A DNA stretch of 44,788 nucleotides from Vitreoscilla sp. (GTDB lineage: Bacteria > Pseudomonadota > Gammaproteobacteria > Burkholderiales > Neisseriaceae): positions 1 through 44,788 of the forward strand of contig JASLFS010000044.1 of NCBI GenBank assembly GCA_030150505.1, in the 5' to 3' direction. The position numbers and the translations under genes were made by a program. Positions 24,097 through 33,154 of the stretch are shown piece after piece (position 1 is the stretch's first letter; every line of letters starts with the position of its first letter). The notes beneath the pieces are model-generated. The model worked only from the letters and a program-made list of their open reading frames with translations. It searched no databases and had not been told where the DNA came from.

Positions 24097-25035
24097 TCAA
24101 TCTTCACTCTCATTAAAATCCTCTTTAAATTGTGGCTTAGGTGCATACACAATTAAAGAATCAGGAGAACCCACCACAGTTTCATCTTTACCTGGGTAAT
24201 CCAAATTTGCCAAGAAATAACGCATACAATTCAAACGAGCACGTTTCTTATCATCAGACTTAATCACAGTCCACGGAGCATCTCCAGTGTGTGTATGAAA
24301 AAACATCTGATTTTTAGCTTCAGTATAATCATCCCAGCGATCCAATGACTGAATATCAATGGGTGACAATTTCCAATGCTTTAACGGATCATCACGGCGG
24401 GAAACAAATCGACGCAATTGCTCCTCACGGCTCACTGAGAACCAAAACTTAAACAAATGTGTATTGCTGTTAACTAGCATTCTTTCAAGCTCAGGCGTTT
24501 GTCGCATGAACTGCAAATACTCATGAGACTGACAAAAGCCCATCACCCGCTCAACACCCGCGCGGTTATACCAAGAACGGTCAAAGAACACCAACTCACC
24601 TTCAGTCGGCAATTCTTTAATATAACGCTGAAAATACCACTGGCCACGCTCAACATCACTAGGCTTCTCTAAAGCAACCACACGAGCACTACGTGGGTTT
24701 AAATGCTCCATAAAACGCTTAATCGTCCCGCCCTTACCTGCTGCATCACGTCCTTCAAACAAACATACAATTTTTTGTCCTGTTTCTTTGACCCAATTTT
24801 GCACCTTTAACAACTCAATTTGCAATTTTCGTTTTTCTTTTTCATAAACATTGCGTGGCATTCGTGTTTTATAAGGATATGTTTTAGGTAACGGAGTATG
24901 TCCAGGGCCATCTTTGTACATATACTGGGCATAATACAAAACTTCATCAGGCACTGAAGGTAGATTTTCTCGAATCACTCCAGTCAGAATATCCTCATTT
25001 TTTTCTTTGGTTTCCTGCTCTTTATGTTCAGACAT
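24097..25035 (-). CDS. ppk2: Polyphosphate kinase 2 family protein
   Basis: Moves phosphate between polyphosphate and nucleotides. ATG at 25035 (312 residues) is chosen because AAGGA sits six bases before it; a longer ATG at 25074 lacks one. P-loop GRDAAGKGG, Walker B FFDRSWYNRAGVE and the lid RRDDPLKHWKLSPID are intact, the pattern of single-domain PPK2. The acidic C-terminal tail ends DFNESED. It stands alone on the minus strand with about 150 bases of AT-rich upstream sequence. Preference for ADP, GDP or AMP cannot be read from the sequence. Confidence 0.92.
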   Translation of the reverse strand: MSEHKEQETKEKNEDILTGVIRENLPSVPDEVLYYAQYMYKDGPGHTPLPKTYPYKTRMPRNVYEKEKRKLQIELLKVQNWVKETGQKIVCLFEGRDAAGKGGTIKRFMEHLNPRSARVVALEKPSDVERGQWYFQRYIKELPTEGELVFFDRSWYNRAGVERVMGFCQSHEYLQFMRQTPELERMLVNSNTHLFKFWFSVSREEQLRRFVSRRDDPLKHWKLSPIDIQSLDRWDDYTEAKNQMFFHTHTGDAPWTVIKSDDKKRARLNCMRYFLANLDYPGKDETVVGSPDSLIVYAPKPQFKEDFNESED

Positions 25036-25232
25036 TGCCAATCCTTCTCTATACCAATCATAAAAAAGATTCACTATTTACAGTGACCTTTTTGCCAAAA
25101 TTATTATTAATATTCAAGTACGCATACATATTTTTATTAATTTAGCGCTACTATTCTCTTATATTACATAGGTATAAAGCATAAAGAAACCATAAAGCCA
25201 GTTGAAATCGCTTTTTTAACTACTTTCTTGCC

Positions 25233-25937
25233 CTATAATAAATTCAATTTCAAAAACACTTGCTCTTTAATCCAATTCAATCCATTTGAACCCATTAAAT
25301 AATCCAACCAAAAAGCCGCATGTGCAATGATAATCACTTGGAAAACAACTTGATAACTTTGCTTAGTGGTTTTATGATTAAAATGAATTTGCGCAAAAAT
25401 CGCCCCCGGCCAGCCACCGAGCCACTCAATTAAATGCAAATAGCTTTCTGGAATACGCCACTCATGACTCTTCGCTCGCCTCTTATCAACAGAATACTGC
25501 CCAATACTCACCAAGCTAACCACGCCATATATTGCCGGCACCAACCAAATTGAACTGCCATGGTAAAACTGCCACAAACCCACCAAACAAATAACAATAG
25601 CCAATATATCCAAATACTCCCTTGTTCCAATCTGACTATATCTGCTTCTGCGATGCTGCTTAGCATGTCTGTTTTTTGATTTCTTTTTCTGTCGAATGCT
25701 CTCTTGGTCAACCTCCAACTCATTCAATCTAGCAAAGGTTGCTTGTAACTTTCCTTTGGTATTGAGTTTATGTCCAAAAACCACTTCATCGCCTACTTTT
25801 GGGCGACGACTGCCTTTAAAAACAGAAATATGTAAAAACACACTGCCTTGTTGACTACCAATAAAACCAAAACCCCGATCATCATCCCACTGAACAACCA
25901 ATCCCTTTTGCTGCTCCACAATTACACCCCGACCCAT
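25233..25937 (-). CDS. Cold-shock domain plus DUF1294 membrane protein
   Basis: It has 234 residues from ATG 25937 (a TTG one codon earlier is less likely). Residues about 8-70 form a cold-shock OB-fold: GLVVQWDDDRGFGFIG carries an RNP1-like motif, followed by VFLHISVF, the RNP2-like part. A very basic linker (about 78-98, KKKSKNRHAKQHRRSR) leads to a DUF1294 domain with about four membrane helices, marked by SVDKRRAK, IPESYLHLIEWLGGWPGA and NHKTTKQSY. The architecture is known but unexplained: a nucleic-acid-binding domain tethered to the membrane. Function unknown. Confidence 0.85.
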   Translation of the reverse strand: MGRGVIVEQQKGLVVQWDDDRGFGFIGSQQGSVFLHISVFKGSRRPKVGDEVVFGHKLNTKGKLQATFARLNELEVDQESIRQKKKSKNRHAKQHRRSRYSQIGTREYLDILAIVICLVGLWQFYHGSSIWLVPAIYGVVSLVSIGQYSVDKRRAKSHEWRIPESYLHLIEWLGGWPGAIFAQIHFNHKTTKQSYQVVFQVIIIAHAAFWLDYLMGSNGLNWIKEQVFLKLNLL

Positions 25938-26041
25938 CAAAAAAATATTTTAAACCATAAATAGCATGAAAGCACCATGACAAAAGGCCATTGAACTAGG
26001 ATAATAACCAAATATTTTTCCATTGGTTTCTTTATATATTC

Positions 26042-27886
26042 ATGCCAAAATCAAATACCTATTTCATCTGTTTAGATGATCCTCGTCACCACGTACTACG
26101 ACACTATGACGACTTTCATTCACTACAATCATTCTTAGCATCTGAAATGAATTCGATTGATGATGCCCTACAAGCAGGCTGGGAAAAACAGTTGCATGCC
26201 GTTATTTTTGCGGACTATGATTTTGGCCTACCCATCCTACAACTACCACAACACCCTCTACAAAATGATGATCAAGCAAGCCAATTTTCAATTTACTGGT
26301 TCAAGCAACTTAAAATAGCCAATAACGAAAAAGAATGCCAACAACATTTTTCAAAATTATATCAAAACAACTTGCCTTCTGGGTTAACACATTTACAATT
26401 TGACACCAGCAAAGAACAATACATAGAAGATATTCATGCTATTCAAAGTGCCATTGGTCGTGGGGAAGTTTATCAAATCAACTACACCACCCGACTGCAC
26501 TTTAATGCCTATGGCAATCCAATTAACTTGTACCTAAAATTACGAGAACAACAACAAGTACCTTATGGCGTTCTAGCTCATATTCCCCGTGCACATCAAA
26601 CTAATTTTTGGCACTTAGGTTTTTCACCTGAGTTATTTTTAGATATTCAAGCCAATGGTGAAATTCGAACAGAACCCATGAAAGGCACCGCACCCATTCT
26701 TGAAGATGGTTTTGATGAACAACGTGCTCTTGAACTAAAAAACGATCCAAAGAATCGTGCAGAAAACATTATGATTGTGGATTTGCTACGCAATGATTTA
26801 GGCAAAATAGCCAGCATTGGTGGCGTATCCGTACCGGAACCATTTAGCGTTAATGCTTTCGGTTCTGTATGGCAAATGACCACTGAAATTATTGCCAAAA
26901 TGCAACCAAATACAACCATTAACGACATCTTACAGGCAGCCTTTCCTTGCGGCTCAATCACCGGAGCACCCAAACGCTTTGCAATGCATTTAATCAACCA
27001 GCTAGAAAAAACCCCACGTGGTCTTTACACTGGAAGTGTTGGATACATTGAGCCTTGTGAAACCGGATTAGGCTTCCAAGGCAAACTCAATGTCGTGATT
27101 CGCAGTTTAGAATTAACGGAGCAATCTCCTCACTATTTCCAAGGCAAAATGGGTGTTGGTTCAGGTATTGTCATCGATAGCGATGCCGAACTTGAATACG
27201 AAGAATGCGGCTGGAAAAGCCAATTTCTAAAGCGCATCCAACCTGATTTTTGTTTATTCGAAACCATTCATGTTGCCCAACAACAAGCCAAACTATGGCA
27301 TTTACACCGTCAGCGGCTGCTCAATTCAGCCAAAGATTTAAATTTCAACCTATCAGAACAAACCTTAGATGCTGCATGGTTAGAATTTTTAAGCCAATTA
27401 GACCATCAAGCATATCGTGTCAAAATCAGCCTGCAACCCAATAATCAATTAATCATCCAGCACTATCCTCTATTGCCCATTGCAAAAGACATACAATATA
27501 TTGCACTAGCAGACATCGCATTGCAAAATCATGATTTACTGCGCCGTTACAAAACCGATTATCGCCATACCTTTGATCACGCTTGGCAATCAGCAGAACA
27601 ACAAAATGCTTTCGATGCATTGTTTTTCAATTACGATGGTTATTTGTTAGAAGGCGGCCGCAGCAATGTTTTTGTGAGATTTGGTCACGAATGGCGAACA
27701 CCTCATCTAGATTTAGATATCTTAAATGGTGTCATGCGCCAAGAAATCATTTCCAATCCCCAGCCATACTTAGCTGTTGACAAAGTCATAGAAACATATA
27801 TTAATAAAGAAGAGCTCATGCAAGCTGATGAGATTCGCTTAAGCAACGCTTTACGTGGTGTTTTCCCACTAATATTAAAAATATAA
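26042..27886 (+). CDS. pabB: Fused aminodeoxychorismate synthase component I and 4-amino-4-deoxychorismate lyase (PabB-PabC)
   Basis: Makes p-aminobenzoate for folate. It has 614 residues. N-terminal two-thirds (about 1-400): chorismate-binding PabB with GEVYQINYTTR, EPMKGTAP (the catalytic Lys of the PIKGT motif), NRAENIMIVDLLRND and CGSITGAPK. C-terminal third (about 405-612): class IV PLP enzyme with FETIHV, RYKTDYRH (the PLP Lys) and LLEGGRSNVF. One protein thus provides both the second half of ADC synthesis and the lyase step; glutaminase PabA is not in the window. Divergent from the cold-shock/DUF1294 gene across about 100 bases. It precedes the next gene by 21 bases. Confidence 0.93.
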   Translation: MPKSNTYFICLDDPRHHVLRHYDDFHSLQSFLASEMNSIDDALQAGWEKQLHAVIFADYDFGLPILQLPQHPLQNDDQASQFSIYWFKQLKIANNEKECQQHFSKLYQNNLPSGLTHLQFDTSKEQYIEDIHAIQSAIGRGEVYQINYTTRLHFNAYGNPINLYLKLREQQQVPYGVLAHIPRAHQTNFWHLGFSPELFLDIQANGEIRTEPMKGTAPILEDGFDEQRALELKNDPKNRAENIMIVDLLRNDLGKIASIGGVSVPEPFSVNAFGSVWQMTTEIIAKMQPNTTINDILQAAFPCGSITGAPKRFAMHLINQLEKTPRGLYTGSVGYIEPCETGLGFQGKLNVVIRSLELTEQSPHYFQGKMGVGSGIVIDSDAELEYEECGWKSQFLKRIQPDFCLFETIHVAQQQAKLWHLHRQRLLNSAKDLNFNLSEQTLDAAWLEFLSQLDHQAYRVKISLQPNNQLIIQHYPLLPIAKDIQYIALADIALQNHDLLRRYKTDYRHTFDHAWQSAEQQNAFDALFFNYDGYLLEGGRSNVFVRFGHEWRTPHLDLDILNGVMRQEIISNPQPYLAVDKVIETYINKEELMQADEIRLSNALRGVFPLILKI

Positions 27887-27907
27887 ACAATGAAATAGAG
27901 GAGAAAC

Positions 27908-29023
27908 ATGGCAGAATTTATAGAAGTTACTTTATTGCCAACAAATAACAATCACCAAATTGGCATTATCTCTTTGAATCGCCCAAAAGCTTTAAATGCA
28001 CAAAATACAGAAATGATTCAAGAAGTCAGCCAACAACTGAACCAATGGGAAAATAACCCAACCATTAGCATGGTTATTTTAAGAGGTTCTGGAGAAAAAG
28101 CCTTCTGCGCTGGTGGCGATATTCGAGCGTTACATCATTACTTAGAAGAAAGCAAAGGCGAACAAGAGCTCAATTTTAATCAAGACATCTTAAAATTTTT
28201 CCAATCGGAATACAGCTTTACACGGCGGTTAAATTTATATCCAAAACCCATTATGACTTGGGCAAACGGAATTGTCATGGGCGGCGGCTTAGGAGTTACT
28301 TATGCAACCAGCCACCGAGTGGTAACAGAAACCAGTCGTTTAGCCATGCCCGAAGTTCACATTGGCTTACATCCAGATGCAGGCGGAAGCTGGTTCTTAC
28401 ACCGAATGCCGGCTAAACTCGGGCTTTTTATTGGCTTAACAGCATCTCATATTAAAGCAGGCGATGCATTACTAGGCGATTTAGCTGATTACGGCATCCA
28501 CAGCAGTGAATATCCCGATTTACTGATTGCACTTCAAAACGCCAATTGGACCAAAGTAGAAACACAAAACCATCATATTCTTAGCCATATATTATCCAAA
28601 TTTCATCACAACAACTTGCACCAAACCAGTGTTGCCTTACCCCATTTGCATTGGATTCAATCTGCCATGAATGCAGGGAGTCTGGAGCAAATAGGCAACG
28701 CTATCATGAATTTAAAAACAGACAATGAATGGCTACAAACAGCTCAAAGTAATTTCATCAGTAGCTGTCCAGCCAGTCGAGCCATTACCCATGAAATGAG
28801 TCTTCGCATGTTTGGCGCATCACTGAGCAAATGCCTAGAAACCGAATTAATTGTTTCAATGAATTGTTGCGCTCGTCATGATTTTAGTGAAGGTGTACGT
28901 GCGTTATTAGTAGACAAAGACAATCGCCCCCAATGGGCGCACATGGCATCACATTTAACACCAACAGAAATTGATGCTTATTTTAAAAAGCCTTCCATTT
29001 CCAGTAATTATTATTGTGGATAA
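27908..29023 (+). CDS. Enoyl-CoA hydratase/isomerase family protein, 3-hydroxyisobutyryl-CoA hydrolase-like
   Basis: A crotonase-fold protein of 371 residues, the long form typical of 3-hydroxyisobutyryl-CoA hydrolase (valine degradation) rather than the 260-residue hydratases. Motifs: FCAGGDIRAL (oxyanion loop), MGGGLGVTYATSHRVVTE, MPEVHIGLHPDAGGSWFL (with the catalytic Glu) and a C-terminal FSEGVRALLVDKD. ATG 27908 has GAGGAGAAAC upstream. No other valine-catabolic gene is adjacent, so the physiological substrate is open. It is probably cotranscribed with pabBC, and ends at a terminator. Confidence 0.82.
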   Translation: MAEFIEVTLLPTNNNHQIGIISLNRPKALNAQNTEMIQEVSQQLNQWENNPTISMVILRGSGEKAFCAGGDIRALHHYLEESKGEQELNFNQDILKFFQSEYSFTRRLNLYPKPIMTWANGIVMGGGLGVTYATSHRVVTETSRLAMPEVHIGLHPDAGGSWFLHRMPAKLGLFIGLTASHIKAGDALLGDLADYGIHSSEYPDLLIALQNANWTKVETQNHHILSHILSKFHHNNLHQTSVALPHLHWIQSAMNAGSLEQIGNAIMNLKTDNEWLQTAQSNFISSCPASRAITHEMSLRMFGASLSKCLETELIVSMNCCARHDFSEGVRALLVDKDNRPQWAHMASHLTPTEIDAYFKKPSISSNYYCG

Positions 29024-29026
29024 AAT

Positions 29027-29057
29027 AAAAAAGCCCAGTATTTAACTGGGCTTTTTT
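29027..29057 (+). terminator. Bidirectional terminator between the crotonase-family gene and folA
   Basis: AGCCCAGT (29032-29039) pairs with ACTGGGCT (29045-29052) around ATTTA, flanked by A-run and T-run. It serves the two convergent transcripts. Confidence 0.88.
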
Positions 29058-29072
29058 ATTGATATCAACTTT

Positions 29073-29558
29073 CTATCTGCGTTGGTAATGCACTAAATCA
29101 AATGCAATTCCTTTTGCAGAAACTTGATTCTGGCGTTCAACTTCTTGCCACAAAACAGTATCCAGTTTTGGGAAAAAAGCATCGCCTTCAACATCCAGCT
29201 TAACTTCTGTTAAACGAATATCGGTTGCCAAAGACAGAGCAATACGATAAATCTGTGCGCCGCCCATAATAATAATTTCTTCACTATCAGCAACACTTGC
29301 CAAAGCGGTTTCTAAATGACCAAATACTTGTGCACCATCAGCCACATATGAAGCATCATTACTTAACACAATATTGGTTCGATTAGGCAATGGTTTCTTT
29401 GGCAAAGATTCCCACGTTTTTCGCCCCATAATGCACGGCTTACCCGTAGTATAAGCTTTAAAAAAAGCAAAATCTTCCGGAATATGCCAAGGAATATCAT
29501 TATTCATGCCGATGCAAAAATTATTATCCGCTGCGGCAACTAGTGTGATTTTTGACAT
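29073..29558 (-). CDS. folA: Dihydrofolate reductase
   Basis: NADPH-dependent reduction of dihydrofolate, the trimethoprim target. It has 161 residues (E. coli 159). The substrate-binding acidic residue is Asp29 in IPWHIPEDFAFFK; MGRKTWESLP (cofactor loop), IIIMGGAQIYR and LTEVKLDVEGDAFFP follow in the expected order. It starts 15 bases after thyA, with which it forms the usual thymidylate cycle operon. Confidence 0.97.
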   Translation of the reverse strand: MSKITLVAAADNNFCIGMNNDIPWHIPEDFAFFKAYTTGKPCIMGRKTWESLPKKPLPNRTNIVLSNDASYVADGAQVFGHLETALASVADSEEIIIMGGAQIYRIALSLATDIRLTEVKLDVEGDAFFPKLDTVLWQEVERQNQVSAKGIAFDLVHYQRR

Positions 29559-29573
29559 ATTATTTCCTTACTA

Positions 29574-30368
29574 TTAAACAGAAACAGCTGCTTTAATATG
29601 AGCATCCGCTTCATAATCAACCAATTCAAAATCCTCAAAAACAAAATCCAGCAAGTTACGAACATCTGGATTGATTTTCATTGTAGGCAATTTTTTTGGC
29701 GTGCGGGCTAATTGTAATTTGGCTTGTTCAAAATGATTATTATACAAATGTGCATCACCTAAAGTGTGTACAAAATCACCCACTTCCAAATCACAGACTT
29801 GCGCAATCATCATAGTCAATAAAGCATAGCTAGCAATATTAAAAGGAACACCCAAGAAAATATCAGCGCTGCGTTGGTACAGCTGACAAGACAATTTGCC
29901 ATCTGCCACATAAAATTGGAACAATGCATGGCAAGGTGGCAAAGCCATTTCATCAACCAATGCAGGATTCCATGCCAAAACCATCAAGCGGCGAGAATTG
30001 GGATTGTTTTTAATTTGAGAAACAACATCAACAATTTGATCAATATGGCGACCATCATAAGTCGGCCAAGAGCGCCATTGATAACCATAAACCGGGCCTA
30101 AATTACCCTCTTCATCAGCCCATTCATCCCAAATACGAACACCATTTTCTTTTAAATAACGAATATTGGTTTCGCCTTTTAAAAACCATAAAAGCTCATG
30201 AATAATCGAACGTAAATGTAATTTTTTAGTGGTTAAAACTGGAAAACCCTGGCTTAAATCAAATCGCATTTGATAACCGAATACAGAGCGTGTACCAGTA
30301 CCAGTTCTATCCCCTTTATCAGTACCATGTTCAAGCACATGGCTCATCAAGTCTAAATATTGTTGCAT
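29574..30368 (-). CDS. thyA: Thymidylate synthase
   Basis: Converts dUMP to dTMP using methylene-tetrahydrofolate. It has 264 residues, the same length as E. coli ThyA, with the catalytic Cys146 in ALPPCHALFQFY. DRTGTGTRSVFG, ELLWFLKGETN, RSADIFLGVPFNIASYA and HLYNNH are all conserved. It is the promoter-proximal gene of thyA-folA. Confidence 0.98.
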   Translation of the reverse strand: MQQYLDLMSHVLEHGTDKGDRTGTGTRSVFGYQMRFDLSQGFPVLTTKKLHLRSIIHELLWFLKGETNIRYLKENGVRIWDEWADEEGNLGPVYGYQWRSWPTYDGRHIDQIVDVVSQIKNNPNSRRLMVLAWNPALVDEMALPPCHALFQFYVADGKLSCQLYQRSADIFLGVPFNIASYALLTMMIAQVCDLEVGDFVHTLGDAHLYNNHFEQAKLQLARTPKKLPTMKINPDVRNLLDFVFEDFELVDYEADAHIKAAVSV

Positions 30369-30411
30369 ACTAATTCACGCCTAATTTAATCTATTTATTA
30401 AAAAACTTTCT

Positions 30412-30440
30412 ATTCTAACAAGGAAATTATTTAAAACCAA
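30412..30440 (-). promoter_or_regulatory. Promoter for thyA-folA
   Basis: On the minus strand TTGGTT (30435-30440), a 17-base spacer and TAGAAT (30412-30417), the latter with TGT directly ahead (extended -10). It starts transcription about 40 bases before thyA. Confidence 0.6.
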
Positions 30441-30669
30441 ACAATCAAATCACGAAAAATTAATGAACTTATTCACTCTTTTTTCATCATTCTGTATCAA
30501 AACCCCATTACCCTATTCACTATCAGTTTAATTTCAACCATATTGGATTGTTTAACTTGTATTTATCTTGCCCAGCCTAATTTGCACTATGTTAAAATAA
30601 ACCAACTTAAAATTAAGCTAAAAACTCACTAAGTACTGATTCAATCAGTCAATTTATTTGGAAAGGTCT
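30441..30669 (+). other. AT-rich leader region of phoH with a short inverted repeat
   Basis: This is the rest of the 301-base divergent gap between thyA and phoH. I see no gene in it. A weak promoter (TTGCCC, then TAAAAT after 19 bases, 30572-30602 region) could serve phoH. ACTGATT-C-AATCAGT (30635-30649) is a perfect 7+7 inverted repeat 20 bases ahead of the start codon, either an operator half-pair or a small RNA hairpin near the ribosome binding site GGAAAGG. Confidence 0.4.
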
Positions 30670-31683
30670 ATGGCTCAACTGCCTCAAATTTTCACACCAG
30701 AAGCAAATATCACCACCTTACAACGTCTTTGTGGTCCATTAGACTCAAACTTACATGATTTGAGCACGATGTTTTCTATTAAGATAACAAGATTAGACAA
30801 TCATTTTCAGCTGATTGGCGATGCTGCAGAATCAGCAAAACTTGTTTTGGAAAGCTTATTACCATTAGCTAATCAACGGGATATTGACCCAACGGATATT
30901 CGCTTGGCAGCCATTGCCGTAAAAGATAAATTTATGACGATTGAAAATACAACACAACCAACAGAAGATTCAACCCACCACTCTGAACACACAGGCGCTC
31001 AATTACGCACTCGCCGTGGTTACATTGGCGGCAGAACACCTCGACAATCTAATTACATCCGTGCTTTATTACAACATGATGTTGTTTTTGGCTTAGGCCC
31101 AGCAGGAACGGGGAAAACCTACTTGGCTGTTGCTGCTGCAGTAGATGCCATGGAACGTCATTTAGTAGACCGAATAGTATTGGTTCGCCCTGCTGTTGAA
31201 GCTGGTGAAAAATTAGGCTTCTTGCCCGGTGATTTGCAACAAAAAGTTGACCCTTATTTACGCCCACTATTTGATGCTTTATATGACTTGATGGGTATTG
31301 AGCGCATGACTCGCCTACAAGAAAAAGGGCTAATTGAAATTGCACCACTCGCTTACATGCGTGGACGCACTTTAAACTCTGCTTTTATTATTTTAGATGA
31401 AGCACAAAACACCACACCAGAACAAATGAAAATGTTTTTAACCCGCATTGGGTTTGGTTCAAAAACAGTTATTACTGGCGACTTAAGCCAAATTGACTTA
31501 CCTCGTCATATTACCAGTGGATTACGAGATGCCACCAATATTTTACAAGGTGTTGAAGGGCTTTATTTCCACCATTTCACCAGTGAAGATGTGGTTCGCC
31601 ATCCATTAGTACAAAAGATTGTTGATGCTTATGACACACAAGAGAAAACAATCGAAAACAAAAACAAACACACCAGCCATTAA
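30670..31683 (+). CDS. ybeZ: PhoH-like ATPase (YbeZ)
   Basis: Cytoplasmic ATPase linked to rRNA maturation together with YbeY. It has 337 residues from ATG 30670 (GGAAAGG eight bases before); a TTG at 30658 is part of that site. A small N-terminal domain (about 10-90) precedes the P-loop domain (about 120-325) with GPAGTGKTYLA, VLVRPAVEAGEKLGFLPGD, Walker B FIILDEAQNTTPEQMKMF and ITGDLSQIDLP. It is first in the conserved order ybeZ-ybeY-corC-lnt. Confidence 0.95.
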   Translation: MAQLPQIFTPEANITTLQRLCGPLDSNLHDLSTMFSIKITRLDNHFQLIGDAAESAKLVLESLLPLANQRDIDPTDIRLAAIAVKDKFMTIENTTQPTEDSTHHSEHTGAQLRTRRGYIGGRTPRQSNYIRALLQHDVVFGLGPAGTGKTYLAVAAAVDAMERHLVDRIVLVRPAVEAGEKLGFLPGDLQQKVDPYLRPLFDALYDLMGIERMTRLQEKGLIEIAPLAYMRGRTLNSAFIILDEAQNTTPEQMKMFLTRIGFGSKTVITGDLSQIDLPRHITSGLRDATNILQGVEGLYFHHFTSEDVVRHPLVQKIVDAYDTQEKTIENKNKHTSH

Positions 31684-31703
31684 GAATAAAGACTTAAATT
31701 AAT

Positions 31704-32228
31704 ATGAAACAAGCCAAACGCTTCCCTTTTCTAACCATTCAACGCCAACGCCTGCAATTGTGGGTAGAAAACCACAGCACTGCGGTCGATTTACCTTCAG
31801 AAAAAGAATGCCGACGTTGGATTTGGCAAGCGATGAAAAATGAATATCGTCAAGCACGCATTACTGTATTATTTTGCGATACAGAAGAAGCTTTAGAATA
31901 CAATGCTCAATATCGCAACAAAAACTATGCCACGAACATTCTAAGTTTTGCATTAAATGAAGGTGAAGATTTTACTTTATGGCAGCCAGATTCTGAAAAC
32001 ACCCTTGAAGGTGATCTGATTATTTGCCCACAAGTTGTTGAAAAAGAAGCCAAGGAGCAAGGTAAAACCATCACTGAACATTACGCTCATTTATTGGCTC
32101 ATGGCACATTGCATTTAATGGGCTATGACCACCTAGAAGAAAGTGAAGCTCAGGTGATGGAATCGCTTGAAATAAAACTCATGAATCAGTTAGGATATGA
32201 CAATCCGTACTTTGTGAAGGAAGTTTAA
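31704..32228 (+). CDS. ybeY: Endoribonuclease YbeY
   Basis: Metal-dependent RNase for 16S rRNA 3' maturation and 70S quality control. It has 174 residues. The zinc-binding signature HGTLHLMGYDH is complete (three His), and ATNILSFAL and GDLIICPQVV precede it. The N-terminal 40 residues are basic and extended. It lies 20 bases behind ybeZ and 4 bases ahead of corC. Confidence 0.96.
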   Translation: MKQAKRFPFLTIQRQRLQLWVENHSTAVDLPSEKECRRWIWQAMKNEYRQARITVLFCDTEEALEYNAQYRNKNYATNILSFALNEGEDFTLWQPDSENTLEGDLIICPQVVEKEAKEQGKTITEHYAHLLAHGTLHLMGYDHLEESEAQVMESLEIKLMNQLGYDNPYFVKEV

Positions 32229-32232
32229 TACC

Positions 32233-33066
32233 ATGGACGAAAGTTCGTCGAAACGTTCGAATTTCTTTGAACGTTTAATTAATCGCCTAACAGGCGATAC
32301 ACCAGATACGCCAGAAGAAATTTTCGCTGTTTTACAAGATGCGGCAGAGCGCCAAGTTTTACCAGCAGACACGTTAACGCTGTTATCAAACGTATTGGAT
32401 TTTGATAAAGAAGAAGTTCGTGATGTCATGGTTACTCGTAGCCAAATGGATGTGATCAAAATCAACGATCCCATCGAGCGCATTGTTCCTTATGTAATGG
32501 AAACTGCTCACTCTCGTCTTCCCGTTATTGGTGAAGATAAAGATGAGGTTTTAGGGATTATTCATGCTAAAGATTTACTGCGTTATTTTGCTCAGCCAGA
32601 ACAATTTCAACTAAAACAGTTATTGCGTCCAGCGGTATTTATTCCTGAAAGTAAATCATTAAAAAAATTGCTTCGCGATTTTCGTGCTAACAAAACCCAT
32701 ATGGCTATCGTTATTGATGAATATGGCGGTGTTTCAGGTTTAGTCACTTTTGAAGATGTTTTAGAACAAATTATCGGTGACATCGAAGATGAGTTTGATT
32801 TAGAAGATGATAGCGACAATATTTTCGCCATTAATGAAGAACGTTTTCGCGTGAATGCAACAACTGAAATTGAAGATTTCAATGAATATTTCGGCACTCG
32901 CTTTAATGACGAAGAAGCAGATACTATTGGCGGATTGGTTGTTCAAGCATTTGGTCACTTACCTGAACGTGGTGAAAAAATCAATTTAGATAACTTCCAA
33001 TTTACTGTTGCGCGCGCGGATAGCCGCCGTGTACATACTTTAATGGTCATACCAATTAAAGCCTAA
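32233..33066 (+). CDS. corC: CorC/YbeX family CBS-domain protein
   Basis: Hemolysin C/CorC-type protein tied to magnesium handling and ribosome function. It has 277 residues and no membrane segment: an N-terminal extension, two CBS domains (about 65-185; VRDVMVTRSQMDVI, LPVIGEDKDEVLGIIHAKDLL, HMAIVIDEYGGVSGLVTFEDVLEQIIGDI region) and a C-terminal CorC_HlyC domain (about 200-277; NEYFGTRFNDEEADTIGGLV). ATG 32245-type internal starts are not needed; the ATG at 32233 follows GGAAG with good spacing. A terminator follows. Confidence 0.94.
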   Translation: MDESSSKRSNFFERLINRLTGDTPDTPEEIFAVLQDAAERQVLPADTLTLLSNVLDFDKEEVRDVMVTRSQMDVIKINDPIERIVPYVMETAHSRLPVIGEDKDEVLGIIHAKDLLRYFAQPEQFQLKQLLRPAVFIPESKSLKKLLRDFRANKTHMAIVIDEYGGVSGLVTFEDVLEQIIGDIEDEFDLEDDSDNIFAINEERFRVNATTEIEDFNEYFGTRFNDEEADTIGGLVVQAFGHLPERGEKINLDNFQFTVARADSRRVHTLMVIPIKA

Positions 33067-33076
33067 AACAATCTTT

Positions 33077-33104
33077 AAAAGGCTACCTGATTAGGTAGCT
33101 TTTC
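33077..33104 (+). terminator. Terminator after corC, resembling a degenerate DUS
   Basis: AAAAGGCTACC pairs with GGTAGCTTTT (one bulged or G-T pair) around TGATTA, followed by T-rich sequence. AGGCTACCTGAT at 33080-33091 is one base from the Eikenella-type DUS AGGCTACCTGAA, which may or may not be meaningful. Confidence 0.65.
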
Positions 33105-33154
33105 TTTTCCGCTATACTTACCCCTACCCAACATTGTATTTTGGAGTTTTATCC

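Noticed and set aside
33080..33091. AGGCTACCTGAT, one base from the Eikenella-type DUS
   Set aside because: Accounted for as the arm of the corC terminator; the exact dialect found elsewhere in the window is AGGCTGCCTGAA.
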